From: Hirudinaria manillensis
Lineage: Eukaryota > Annelida > Clitellata > Hirudinida > Hirudinidae
DNA: 64,000 nt
Assembly: GCA_034509925.1 (NCBI GenBank)
Contig: CM067530.1
Coordinates: 5,038,501 to 5,102,500, forward strand
Direction: 5' to 3'
The stretch's first letter is position 1. Every line of letters begins with the position of its first letter. Positions 1-11,677 of this stretch are shown here, piece by piece. A model generated the notes under the pieces. It saw only the letters and a list, made by a program, of their open reading frames with translations. It made no database searches and was not told the DNA's origin. The position numbers were made by a program, and so were the translations under genes.

Positions 1-43
1 TATGTACATGATGTTTTACTAGTTTGAAAACTTGGTTTTTAAG

Positions 44-302
44 GCTATCTAAAAGGGATGCAGAAATAATATCGATTGATGAAGATGATGACACCTGCGA
101 TGACAGAGAAGGCAAAAGGCCTGCAAAAATACCTGAAATGTTCAGCAAAATTATGAACACATCAAGCACAAAAGTAGCAGGTGGAATAAAGCGAGGCAGA
201 GGGAAAGGCTTCAGTTTTCTGGACGATGATGACAGCGATGCTGGAGAAGACGAACTGTTTAACAAACTTGTACCAAAAACAAAGAAGAGAAATGTTCAGT
301 GA
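44..302 (+). CDS. Terminal exon of an unidentified acidic protein (partial)
   Basis: An open frame follows a 3' splice site (tttttaag, ending at 43) and runs to a TGA at 300-302, giving about 85 C-terminal residues; the rest of the gene lies left of the window. The segment is low complexity: acidic runs (DEDDD, DDDDSDAGEDELF) alternate with basic patches (KRGRGKG, PKTKKRN). Such tails are typical of nuclear DNA- or chromatin-associated proteins, but I recognise no domain and assign no function. No canonical AATAAA was seen just downstream. The reading frame is convincing because of the splice site and the biased composition, while the identity is unknown. Confidence 0.5.
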
Positions 303-1399
303 ACATGTTGTCAATTGTATAATCTAGATGGAAATATAATTCCTAACAATGTTACTTTTTCTTGGGTTGACGTAACATTTATTGCCAGTAAAGTATGTAA
401 AAGACGAAGCGTTTGAAAATGCACAAGTTTTGTTCTACGTCCAGATATATTTCGGGGGTGTGATAATTGCGTGGACTTTATGCTGAACTCATGGGAACCA
501 AGTCGGTCTTGATAGAATTAAATGAAGTAGGGACGAATCGCCTCTAATTTCTTTTCTTTCAATTTCGATTGCGACACCGAAACTAATGACTAAAACTAAA
601 TCGAGAAAGGTGCTGGTTTGTCTGCACTTGCTTATAGCACCGTAAATTTGAATTTCTAGGCTAGTATATTCTATCAAATTTATTTCTATTGTACCAAAGC
701 ATATTTTATGAAATTATGACCTTATTTAGACAACGAGAACTTTGTTCCTTTAAAAATTATAAATTAAATAATTAAAGAAATTCTTTTACTGATTATGTTG
801 AGCGATAGTAGAGCCGAAAGTGCGTCGCAATATATATGTTTTGCAGGTTAAAAATCTTAGCCTGTGGTTAGCCGAAAAGTCAGTAACTTGGACATTTATG
901 TTTTTCTTTGGCTTAAAATATAGTGAGATTTATTTCGCCATTAATTGATCACGACGGAATTGTTGGGCTCGAGAGAGCCCAAATCAATATCTACATACCT
1001 ATTTGAGATTCTCCAACAAAACAAAAACTAAGTTTTGTAACTTACAAATTACTTGATTTGCTATTATGGTTTTACTTAGTCCACAAGCAGACGGCATCTG
1101 TTTCGATATAACATAAAGCACATATAAAAGTTCATGATAGGACTTATTTATCAGTCTAATTTTCATGTTTTTTATGTAGTACATCATTTGAGACATATTC
1201 TGTTTTTATTGTATATTGTGGATGTAACGCTAGACTTTTTTTAATCCTTAGGAATACCTTTAATTAACTAAAATATTGTGTAACATCTCCAAAGTTTTGA
1301 GATGTAATCTAACTAGTGTTGAGAACTTCTGAATTCATTCTGAATTTTTATTTACATGTTTTCTTTTAATTTAGAATTCATTTCTAACATATTTTATAG
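303..1399. other. Intergenic spacer
   Basis: AT-rich sequence between the partial gene and RPABC4. It presumably holds the RPABC4 promoter and a 5' untranslated exon, because the RPABC4 start codon directly follows a splice acceptor. No coding exon, RNA gene or clear transposon was recognised. Confidence 0.4.
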
Positions 1400-1597
1400 A
1401 TGGATACACCCAAGGAAGGATCCACTCCTGGTCAAATTCCATCTTCATCAAAATCATCAAACATGGTTTACATTTGTGGTGAATGTCATGAAGAAAATGA
1501 AATCAGTCAGAAAGCACCTTTTAGGTGTCGGGAATGTGGTTACAGAATTATGTACAAAAAAAGAACAAAGAAGATTGTTGTCCTGGATGGCAGATGA
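1400..1597 (+). CDS. POLR2K: DNA-directed RNA polymerases I, II and III subunit RPABC4 (RPB12/ABC10-alpha)
   Basis: A 65-residue protein, close to the family's usual 58-70. The C-terminal half carries the family signature: a zinc ribbon with CGEC and CREC pairs, followed by [12 protein letters not shown] and a short hydrophobic end. RPABC4 is a small zinc-binding subunit shared by all three nuclear RNA polymerases, where it contacts the two largest assembly subunits and stabilises the core. The N-terminal stretch (about 20 residues rich in Ser, Pro and Lys) is variable in the family. The ATG lies immediately after a splice acceptor (attttatag), so the 5' UTR is probably on an unidentified upstream exon. 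The TGA stop is followed by a poly(A) signal AATAAA at 1667-1672. The coding region has no intron here. Confidence 0.95.
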   Translation: MDTPKEGSTPGQIPSSSKSSNMVYICGECHEENEISQKAPFRCRECGYRIMYKKRTKKIVVLDGR

Positions 1598-3557
1598 CAT
1601 TAACTCTAATAGCTAGAACAAGTTCTAACAAAACTAAAATTTTCATTTCTTCCATTTTGATTGTTTAATAAAAGTCTTTGAAAAGGAGGTTCAGCTATTG
1701 ATCTCCAGAAATTGATTTGAATTTGCTGTGGGTCTCCATAGAGCAGGAAATGGAGGTATGTCAAATAGTGTGAATTGGATAATAGGAATACTAAAACCAT
1801 ACAGTAAATTTTATTAATAATCACTTCATAACAAAAATTCTTTTTTAAATTTTTTTAAATTAACCCTGCCTGAGAGTGATGGAAAACTTCAGTTGGAAAG
1901 TCCAAGTTCCTGACCATAAATTAGGTTTCTCTTTTAGATAATGTGATATGGTTCTCTTAAAGCTTTCAGAGCTTTTCTGATGGATATATCTGTGGAAACT
2001 GAAGTTCTGTAACCCCAAATAAGATTTTGGTTAATTTTTGTTTAGTTGACAATTCGTTTTTGCAACTTGCATCACACACATTAATAATTCAGGCAGTTCA
2101 GGGACTGGGTACTGTTCCTGTAGTGTTATGGTCAAAATTGTTCCTATTTAAGAAAACTTCTCTGTTTGACCTATTTTGCATATTAACCCTTGGATGCCCA
2201 AGGTAAAACGTCCACATTCAGCCAAGGGGGATACAAGTATACTCCAACATATTTATTATTACTGAGCATCAACCAAAAGTTTATTATTAAAAATATTTTA
2301 CCAGTCAATAGGCACAAGTTCAATGAATATAAAGATATAATTTTCATTAAACAATTATTAAAGAGTGCCATGTGGCAGTGTTTACAAACTGAGGGCTGTG
2401 TTTTACCAATTTTAATAGTTTTAAAATAAATATTTTATTTAATTATTTTATTTATATTTAACTAAAAATGATATTTTCCAATAATTATTCATAAATAAAT
2501 GTTGACTATTTGGTGTCAAACATAGTCAAATAGACGTGAAAGTTTAGCAATACTTACAAGACACAATCGCCCATTTTCGGTGTCAAAAAAACCTAGTTAC
2601 ATCACTAATTACGGTTTAGAATCATTGCCACAGTTAATAAACGCTTTAACATTTTTTTATTTTCTTCATCTTTTCTTCTCTTTCAAATATCTTCATTCTA
2701 TCGCACGTCTCCCGCCATAATGTATATAATTACATTTATGATCTAAACCTCTCAACAGAATTCCTTAAATAAAATTGTAATATTTTTAACACAACCACGT
2801 GATGTTTATAGATTTTTCAAAATTCATCCCAATTTTTCGTTCTTGCAGTCCACTTTTTTTAAAAATCAAATTTGTGCAACTTTATTATAAAAATTAATAA
2901 AAAAAATCAAAGGTATATCTAAAGTTAAAAAAGTATCGCCGATACTTAGATATTAATAACCCCGAAAATTAGACTAGTGATCCACTGGGGTGAGGATACA
3001 GAAATGTTTTTATATAGCATAAGGGAATGAGAGGGAAATGTATTTTATGTAGCAGATGCAAATCTGTCTCTCCAATCACAAGATTATGTGTATCTACTAA
3101 ATACGCACTTTAGTAAGCAACCGCATGGTCAAACTTCTGTCTGTAACTTGCTTAACCGTTCCTGTGATCTCTCTTATTCTGTTTTCATTTTTGTTATCTG
3201 TTGATAGCAAGTTATCTCAAAAATAAATCTATTTAATAAGATTCTCTGTTTCTTTTGTTTCATGGAAAATTGATGTCGTTTTAATTCACCTTGATGAACC
3301 GCCACTATAACGAAGATGGAGATGAGCTACCTCGCTAACAATTTCAGCGTCACTCTTAGCCACATTTGTGTAGTCTGCCGTCGAAGTGAGTTTTATAATG
3401 GGACAGCTGTTCTGTGGAAGCTGGCTGCCTCTCCAATAGATCTCCGAACTCATTGGGGCTGTGATGATTCGCTAGGTGCTGTGCAAATACTCAATGCTAA
3501 TAAATGTTGAAGCGAAATTGTTTCCGTAGTGAATGGTTCAACCCGCAGGCTAAAGTT
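1598..3557. other. Intergenic spacer between RPABC4 and the lectin receptor
   Basis: It contains the RPABC4 3' UTR and poly(A) signal, a piggyBac-like repeat end near 2183, and AT-rich sequence leading to the 5' UTR of the next gene. A 64-codon open frame at 3316-3510 has no recognisable domain and is treated as chance or leader sequence. Confidence 0.4.
2183..2250 (+). repeat. Dispersed repeat end, piggyBac-like (TTAA-flanked)
   Basis: Begins TTAACCCTTGGATGCCC and continues into a segment ending near AGCCAAGGGGGATA. Related sequence occurs at 44650 on the plus strand and at about 45420-45470 on the minus strand. A TTAA target followed by CCYT is the usual look of piggyBac-type elements. The matching other end of this copy was not found. 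Confidence 0.35.
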
Positions 3558-6500
3558 ATGATTCTGTTTATTTTGTTGCAATCAGTATTTTTCATAACTT
3601 CAGTGTCTTCGAGGGAAGGTTAGTTTGAGGATCTACTTGTTTTCGAAAAAACTGCGATAATTCGGTGTACGAGAATTACTTAATTTTATTATTTTTACTT
3701 GAAATTTTGACACTTCAAGATTAGGATATCTCTAGAATCCAATATAAAATTTGAAACTGAAAGCAAATCATGATGATGACCGGAATTAATGTGTGCTTAT
3801 ATTCACGCAGTTTGATTTGTATTTCTGAAAGCCTCTGTTTTTCTTGGCTCAGTCATTGAGATTTTTAATAGGCAAAGTGTAGGATTTGGATTTCTTTATA
3901 AAGCATGGGTCATGAATAGTGATGGCCTTTATTGAAAATTTTACAGGTTTTTATTGCGAAGAACTTGATTGTTGAATTAATTAGACAAATGGCTTACTTA
4001 AGGGAAGTCAAGCATTATTTTTATTTGGTAAAACCCCCTGAAACAACCACATTAGTGTCAATGAGAAATTCACTCTGCCCACCAGTATTGACAGTTTGCA
4101 ACATGTATTTGTATTTTGTTATATATGTTATGATTCAATTTATTTATAAATATTCAATATTTATTTATAAAAGTAGTCTTCATGAAAATATTCATTAAAG
4201 ATCTTTAAAATGTAATTACTAAGGTAAATTTAATTATTAGCTGTGTTTTATATTTGTTCCTATATTTTCATGACATAAACCAAAATGCTTGATGGCATAG
4301 AACAAAATCCTAACAAACCTAACCCGAGAAAGTGACAATGTACTAACCTTACCCAAAAGGGACCCTAACCCTACCCATGCTTTGTGGGATATATGCTTGA
4401 TGGGATAAAACAAATTCCTAACAAAACCTGACCTGTGAATTAGAAACTGATAATTGTCAGCCAGCACCGCTGTCAATTTTCTTGATGGCCGGAGTTGCAT
4501 ATTCATGTATTGTATCAGACAGTTTAACTTCTTTATTTATCATTCATGATTGAATTATTTGATTTATTGAGAAGTGAATGAAATAATATAGTTATTTTAT
4601 TGCTGCTTATATTAAATAACTACCAGATCAGGATGTTCAAGCATTAATTAGATGATTATCTTTAGAAGAACTAATGGCTTGCTAATTATGAAGAGTTTCT
4701 CAGGTCTCACAAGCACTACTGATCATGAGTTTTTCTTAGAAGAGGCCATTTGCAGGGCATAATGTTCATTTCATAGCTAGATAATTGAGACAGGCTTACT
4801 GGAAATTGGTGTGACATGGAACTCCTATAATTCGATTGTATAATGATGTGGCATCAGTGCTTTTAAACTTGTTTAAATCATCTAATTAATGCTTGAACTT
4901 GATCTGGTAGTTATTTAATATAAGCAGCAACAAAATAAGTATATTGTTTTGGGGTAATGAATGCTTGATGCTATGAAAATTTGATGCTAATTAGCTTCAA
5001 GATCAAATTTGTGTCTGCCAAATATCCCTTCTTTTATTTTGAGTGAAAAGTAACAAATTTTAATATATTCACTAAAATGTGAAAATTATTTTTCATTTTT
5101 TGGCTTATGTTATCAACATCAAATAGAAAAATTTCAAATTTAAAAAAATTATGTTTTTATCTAACTTGATCCTCAGGCACCGATCAAACAAAATTTGGCC
5201 CCTTAATAAAATTTGGCTTATAGGGTATATTCATAATACACACATAAAAATATTATTTAGTTATTTGAGAAAAGGCACAGGAAGTGGGAGTTAAGTATTT
5301 ACAATGTGTTTTGTTGGCAAAATAAATAAATACTTTCTTCAATTCATTCAATTTCAAATGAATGGAATATTCAATATCTTTTGGAATTTTTGGATCTAAT
5401 AAATGAGATTTTGATAACATTTAAATTATTTGAGAATTATGATTATAGAACTCTGGGAGTCTTGATGCAAGTTGACTTTACATTCACTTTTTGTGGAAAA
5501 AATTTAATAAACAATTTAATAATAATTTAATAAACATTTAATAATAAGCCTTTTTCATTTTCAGAATCAAGCCATATCTCTGCCTGCAATGGGCGACCAA
5601 CAAAGACAATAAAGTGTCGGAAGGGAGAAATCATTTTTGTGCAGTAAGTATTTGAAGAATTTACATAGATCTCAAAATTATACATACAGAATTAATCCAC
5701 ATAATTACTAAGTATTTGTATATCATTCTATCAATGTCTTTTAGAGATTTGTTAAATTTATGCTTGGACAGTAAGTCTTCATATACTTTGCCTTCATTTA
5801 ACAGTAATAATTTTCATATGTATTTTATACCAAAACGAATGATTTTTTTATTGTGTCACATAATGTCACATTGGCAATGTGTTCCATTTTTATTTCATAA
5901 TAATTCAAAAATTCTTGTTTTGTTTGCAGAAGTGCTTCATATGGCAGCTTTAAAGATGGTGACTGTGGTTTACAAGTTCCCAAAGATTGTGGAGCCAATG
6001 TCACCAGTTATATTGAAAATAAATGCTCTGGTCTTGAGATATGCAATGTGACTGCAGCTGATGATTACTTAATGAGTAATGCCCACACTTACGTGCCACC
6101 ATGTGACAAGGCATATGCAAAATCATTAGAAGTTAAATTTCAATGCAAACAATGTGAGTGTTGGAGCTAAAATATGAATGTTGCTTTTAATTTTATCTGG
6201 AAAAATATTGGACAAATGTTTTTCAGATTATGATCCCACAGAAATTGAGTGCAAGAATAAGCCCATCGTTGTCACCAAGAAACATGGCTTTCTTTCTGGT
6301 TTGTCCACCCAAGGATCAGGAAAAGGCTCTAAAAATTGTCCTTGGTCTTTCGTTGTTGGTCCATCACAAACGTTATTTCTGAATTTGTGGGACTTTAGAG
6401 TTTGGTCTTATGAGGTTAACGGAGATTCCAGGAATTGCATGATATATGCAGAAGTGAAAGGCTCAGGTTCCGTTACTACCGTCTGTCCGGGAAGCGAAAG

Positions 6501-7600
6501 AAAGCGGCACTTTTACACTGAAAGTGATGGGACTGTAAATGTGTCACTTCAGTATGGGAACAATCTTAACTACCTCATCGAATTTGAAGGTCATATCTGC
6601 AACTAGCAAATCATTTATTACATTTCAATATTAAGAAAGAAAAATTTACGTTTCAGTGCTCGACTGTCCCATTTATAAACCTCCCTCTTTCTTAAAGAAT
6701 GTCGGAGGGTATGGTTCAAAGCTAGTGCTTGAGTGTCAGGAAGGGAATAGAAAAACCTTGAACATATCTTGTGAAGATGGATCATGGCCTCATATATCAA
6801 GAGTTGATTGTTCTCTTCATCCAGATTTAAGCACAGCTCTTGTTAGTTCTAATCAATCGACATCTGACTCCAGTCTGTTAATTTTTAATTTGTTTTATAT
6901 TTTGATGAAAAATTGATAAAAAATTTATTTTCCAGCAATAATGATTGTTGGGGTGATTGCTTTGGCAGTTGTTATTTCAATTCTGATAATTTTTGTGGGT
7001 CTATATTGTTTGAATGCCTGCCCCTTTCAGTAAGCCTTGTAATTTCTTTAACTTTTTGGATATTGTTGTTTTAGTCCGACCGATCTTCATTTTAGGAAAG
7101 ATCGCCAAGATACGTTTTATCCCGACGTGCCGGCCCTTCACCCCTTACAAGCTCGAGAAAAATACTCTTCTGAAAATTTATTTCTTCGCCCTACTCAAAG
7201 CTTGAGGGAGCTCTACCCTGTGTTGGCAAGTTCTGATCACAGAACAGCGGCAATTCAGAGGGATTATGCGACAACTCTCCAGATGAGGCAGATGGCAGGA
7301 CTTTACGCCGACCACGCCGGGTGGTGTCCCGCGCACGGTCCCTACTATCTCGGCAGCGTCAACACCGTTGACAGGAAGTGCGACGCCTCGAGAATGAAGC
7401 GCAACTTGTCCACCCCTCTGTCCAACTGTCAGACAGATTTGTATTCTGACAAAAATAATGTCGCTGCCTCTACTGCCTCTCCCCCATCCTCTCCATTCTA
7501 CCACGAACTCGATCAAGTTACTTTAAAGGCCGCCACAGAACCTACTTTGCCAGTCGATGGCATTGGGGCAAATGCAAATGGAACGAGAACTCCTCTCTGA
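3558..7600 (+). CDS. Single-pass membrane receptor: SUEL-type lectin, CUB-like domain, CCP/sushi-like domain
   Basis: Seven exons join in frame (3558-3618, 5565-5643, 5930-6153, 6227-6589, 6657-6872, 6936-7029, 7075-7600) to give 520 residues. A signal peptide (MILFILLQSVFFITSVSS) is followed by a SUEL/rhamnose-binding lectin domain at about residues 27-120 (CNGRPTKTIKC, ASYGSFKDGDC, CSGLEICNV, then a PPCDKAYAKSLEVKFQC end). A CUB-like domain covers about 122-242, then a short CCP-like module (CPIYKPPSF to GSWPHISRVDC) and one transmembrane helix (IMIVGVIALAVVISILIIF, about 316-336). The cytoplasmic tail of about 180 residues is rich in Ser, Pro and Tyr. Lectins of this fold bind galactose or rhamnose on glycoproteins, so a cell-surface recognition role is inferred. 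The splice donor of exon 4 (gtcata) is weak. Poly(A) signal AATAAA lies near 7919. The ligand and exact orthologue are not known to me. Confidence 0.82.
4252..4500. repeat. Imperfect direct repeat in intron 1 of the lectin receptor
   Basis: Two related blocks about 110 bp apart begin ATGCTTGATGG and contain ACAAATTCCTAACAAA or close variants, one near 4283 and one near 4392. Between them are short CCTAACCCTACCC-like stretches. No coding potential is claimed. Confidence 0.5.
4587..4945. mobile_element. MITE with long (about 70 bp) terminal inverted repeats
   Basis: The left arm (about 4587-4658) and right arm (about 4874-4945) are near-perfect inverted copies. For example, TGCTGCTTATATTAAATAAC at 4601 is mirrored by GTTATTTAATATAAGCAGCA ending near 4929. 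About 215 bp of unique AT-rich sequence lies between, with no open frame. This is a non-autonomous DNA transposon inside intron 1 of the lectin receptor. The superfamily is unassigned because the target duplication is unclear. Confidence 0.75.
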
Positions 7601-9959
7601 TCATTCGAATCTATAAGTTCGTATTAAACTTGGTAAATGCCTCGAAATTTATTTACTTTGAACCAAGAGTATTTGATGAACGAATCTCGTGCCTTTTGTA
7701 CGTGAGGTGGATAAACGTTTATATTCTTGAACTATTTTTTTAAAATTTTTCTAGTGAGATTTTTACTTGAGTATCGTTCGGTCATTCCTCTGGTTTGTAT
7801 TCCTTGCATTACATTTGTTAGTGAGTTCGATACTTTTCTATTTGCTACGAGGAAGTATTAAGAAGATGAGATTGTTATTCCATGACTTGAAGTGACATTG
7901 AACCTCTTCCGCTGCCCTAATAAAACAGGCGTTTTAAAATAGTTTTCTACTGGTTCTGTTTTTGGGATAGTAAATTTGACAACTATTAGGAGTGTAGCCT
8001 TTGTTGGACTAGTTAAAATTTAGTTCAACGAGTTGAGATAATGGAAGATTGTAGAATTGGGTATTAGATTAATTAAAAGGTTTAGAAATCTTGAGTGAAT
8101 TCGCAGTTCGCTGATGCAGTTCTTTTTGCCTCGTGGACAGAAGCGTTCCAAGGAAAATGATGTAGCTCAGTAGTTATGCTAGGAAAGCCATTTATAATAT
8201 TAGTTTCGTTGACGAACTGCCCTTTTTTCGTCACTTGATAACGTGATATTGCAGGTGTTCGTCGTGATGGCAGCGGTATACATGTACTGGTTTGTATTTT
8301 GACTTCATTAATTCATTCGACTGGTTGATTGCTTTACTTGGAACATTATTCCGTGGATGGAAGCACCATACTATAATGCCTGTCATAAGCTTGGGACAGT
8401 CATGTTTTTTAACCATAATTTTGATATAAGTCTTACATAAATCATTTATTAATATGATACGTAGATGTTCATTAGTTGCTGGGAGATATTAATTTCAATG
8501 ATTTAAGGCAAATATATTTTGCTATTTTTCAAGTTAAGCAAAAAACTAAAAATACGATAAAAAGTGAAAAGCGGTGACCCTCGTATGGAAGCAAAAATCT
8601 TTATTTTTTCGGATAAATCAAACGTTTAAAATATAAAATAAAGTCAATAATGCGCATGGATGGATAGGTCGGTGGTTGAAGTGATAAATGGGTTAATAGG
8701 ATTGAACCAACAGGACGTAGCGGCTTATCCAGGAACATATTTGTGCAAATGAATCGGCACAAACCGAGACAATATCTTGGACCGCATGGTATGCCATGAT
8801 GTTGGCAAAGTTTGCCATGCATAATGTGATTAATTAATATGTTAATTTCCAGGTCCGCACCTACGACAAGGCTACGGAGGTTACTCGACCATAAGCGAGT
8901 TCAAGGATGCGGTCATCAAGAACCTCTCCTTCGTCGAGTGGTGGACAGCCTTTTCTCCCCCACTTCATTCGGAGGGTCTCCACCTCTTCCTGAATATTTA
9001 CATAATTAACCAAGCATCTCAACAATAATATAGATTGTTGGTGTTGCCCAGTGCTAATAAATTCTGACAGGTTCAATTTTAGTCACATCATAAGTTGTTG
9101 ACCTTTTGATGTCGTAGAGATGACCCCTGCAAATCTCCTGAGACAGGTAGTATGGCATTCCTATGCAGGTCCTTGCCAATTCACCTGTGCGGAAATGCGG
9201 GTAAGTGACGAGCATTTAAGTCCACCTACTTTTGTAGGACATAGGCGATTCCGAAATCCCAGAGTTTCGACAAGCCTGAGGAACAGTTTCTGGGTTTTGG
9301 TAATAATTTTTTTTAGAACATTTAAATTATTTTAAGATGTATTATACAAGAAAAATATGCATGTATTTGATAACCGGAAGAATAGTAATAATAATAACAA
9401 CGATAATATAACGTGTTTAATAGCCATCACAGCCGGACCGAGTGACCTGCAAGCACAAAGATCGTTTGGCTGACTAATGATGATATATTCACCGCCATTC
9501 TAATTTTCTACAACATCTGGCAACATAGCCACACTCACGGTCAATGAGAATAAGACTATCTGAACCTAAGGCGATTTAATTATCATCCATAATAAACACA
9601 AAATGTGCTTCAACGTTTTCCTTGCTTAAAATATACATTAATGTTTACAGAAAATTATTCCGCTAATTAAATTATTAAATTGCGCAATTTATTTCGTCAT
9701 CAGATAATGGCTATGAGTTGGCATGAGCAAAACAGTTAAGTTAAAGTGCCAATATAATTGGACTGTAGATAAAAAAAAAGTCTATAAAGGATTTATATTC
9801 ATTTTCAGAATACTCGCAAGGGCTCAAGCCATAACATGAGTCAGTGTTTTCGAAGATATTAATTAACTTATCCACCTATTATATAATAATCATGCTTATT
9901 GCCTGTAATCCATTTCTTAGACTTAGACTGATTGTTATTCAATTGCAATACAATTGCAG
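7601..9959. other. Intergenic spacer
   Basis: It holds the 3' UTR of the lectin receptor and then AT-rich sequence. A more GC-rich patch at 8850-9300 has short open frames on both strands without stable homology, and is probably a decayed transposon. No gene is supported. Confidence 0.35.
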
Positions 9960-10062
9960 ACGATGACTTGTTCACTCTCAAATGGTGGAGTTCAAGGAGA
10001 GTTCAGCATAGCGGCCGCCTCCAAATTTCCAAGAAAACCAAGAGACCGAGCTATCCTTATCA
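9960..10062 (+). CDS. Candidate upstream exon of the CNG channel gene
   Basis: A 103-nt open segment follows a good acceptor (caattgcag) and ends at a possible donor (CA|gtttgt). It encodes a basic stretch (RRVQHSGRLQISKKTKRPSY) and leaves two bases, which is the phase needed by the first certain channel exon at 11678. Basic, low-complexity sequence is usual just before S1 in CNG channels. The donor is weak and the sequence itself is not conserved, so this is only a suggestion. Confidence 0.25.
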
Positions 10063-11677
10063 GTTTGTGTTGTGGGCCTGCATTGTATAAATATTATTAA
10101 AAATTTATCATCTAGTTTATTTAATAAAGTCCACCAAACCATACCCGATTCACTGGACTAACCAATCATCATTCATGAAATGTTTTAGAATTTCTGTGAA
10201 TTCAATCTTTCAGTTAACCAACGACTAATTAAAGCTCATTAAAATTAATTAAAAGTCAACACTAAAAAAAGTGTTAAGTTCTCATTAAGTTGGAGCGTGT
10301 GGGAAACTGTCCTTAACTTTGAAATAAAATCAACATATTGTCGGTGCTTTCAGGGAGGTCACTGACGTGAAAGTTATAACTTACAATTGACATGCTTGAG
10401 ACACTGACGTCTGCTCCCGATGCTTGATCAATTGGCTCTTCCACAGCATGTTCATGGACGCAGTTTCTCTCTTCATCAACTGGTGTTTCAATTACATTAT
10501 GTTATATATTAAAATAGTAACTCGATATTAAACATTCTTTTGTAACTGTAACATTTGAAAACATCTATTTAAATGCCGATAACATCTTCATTAAGACAAC
10601 GAATTAAAAATTAAAAGGATTCTGCGACTTTATATAAAACTGCAATTATCGATTTGCCTTGCACATTTTTAAAATTTTTAATTTATATTCCATTGGTGGC
10701 AGAAGTGTTTAATATTTGTCTCAGCGTAATTTCTAGCAAAATTTTAAATATAGGTTTTATTCAAGAGTTTTTATAGAAAACACAAATTTGCAAAATTTCA
10801 GCAAAATGTTTCCATAATTTACTGTTGTAATGCTTGTGATATTTTCTCCTCTTTCCAACGCTTGGTCCATTGGTTCTTCATGGGTATATCATTGGGACCC
10901 CTTTGTCTAACCCTTCAGCAATTCCCTTCTACAATTTAAACTATATTGTATTAAAAAAAGTATGCAATGCTACGACAAACACGTTTCTTAACTTACAGAC
11001 TTTGAGATATTTTCGTCTCCATCCGATGCTTCACCCACCGATGCACTTGAAATGTGATTCTGACGAGACATTTATTTTAAAATGTGTTATAAATTAAAAT
11101 GTTTCCCTAACTTTAATCTTGAGAATATACATAATTTTCTTTGTATTCTTGCTACTTAATGGAAGTCCTAGCTCCTTTAAATTACGTACGTTTTCCAATT
11201 ATTTTCTCCCTTTCCCAACTTTTGTCCCCGCCAAAATGTGCTAGATTCGTTGTTCAGGCTTTATTGTTCAAGATGGTCTATTACGCTAAAGAGCAATAAT
11301 CGCATTTTTTAAACCGGAAAAATGCCATTCCTTGTTTACTCCCAAATATTGAAAACGTGTTAGAATTTTTTTTTTACCTGTTTGCAATTTTTGTTTGAAC
11401 TTGTAGACTTATGTCCCTTTCTTTCTTTAGAATTTATGTTCGTTGAGGTATCGGCAAAAGCTGACAGGCTGTTAGTAACCATGACAACTCGTTTTCAGTC
11501 TGCAGCATCGCTGACATACTATCTTGGTCGCGATGTCTGACGCTTCAAATGATTATCCTAGGCAAAAGACAAGCATTTTAAAGCACGTTACAGTTTCTTA
11601 ATATTTCTTTTGTTTACAACAAATGCCTATTTAAAAGAGATGAAATTTAATATATGGTTAATTTAAAAATTTGATAG
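10063..11677. other. Spacer or 5' intron of the CNG channel gene
   Basis: AT-rich. An ATG at about 11532 opens an 18-codon frame (MSDASNDYPRQ...) before a possible donor, but its phase does not match the exon at 11678. No other feature was recognised. Confidence 0.3.

Noticed and set aside
3316-3510. 64-codon frame just before the lectin receptor
   Set aside because: No domain, and it ends shortly before the signal-peptide ATG; could be a leader ORF but not supported as a gene.
8850-9080. G+C-richer open frames on both strands (for example GYGGYSTISEFKDAVIKN on +)
   Set aside because: No match I recognise, no splice context that extends it, and competing frames on both strands; likely a transposon relic.
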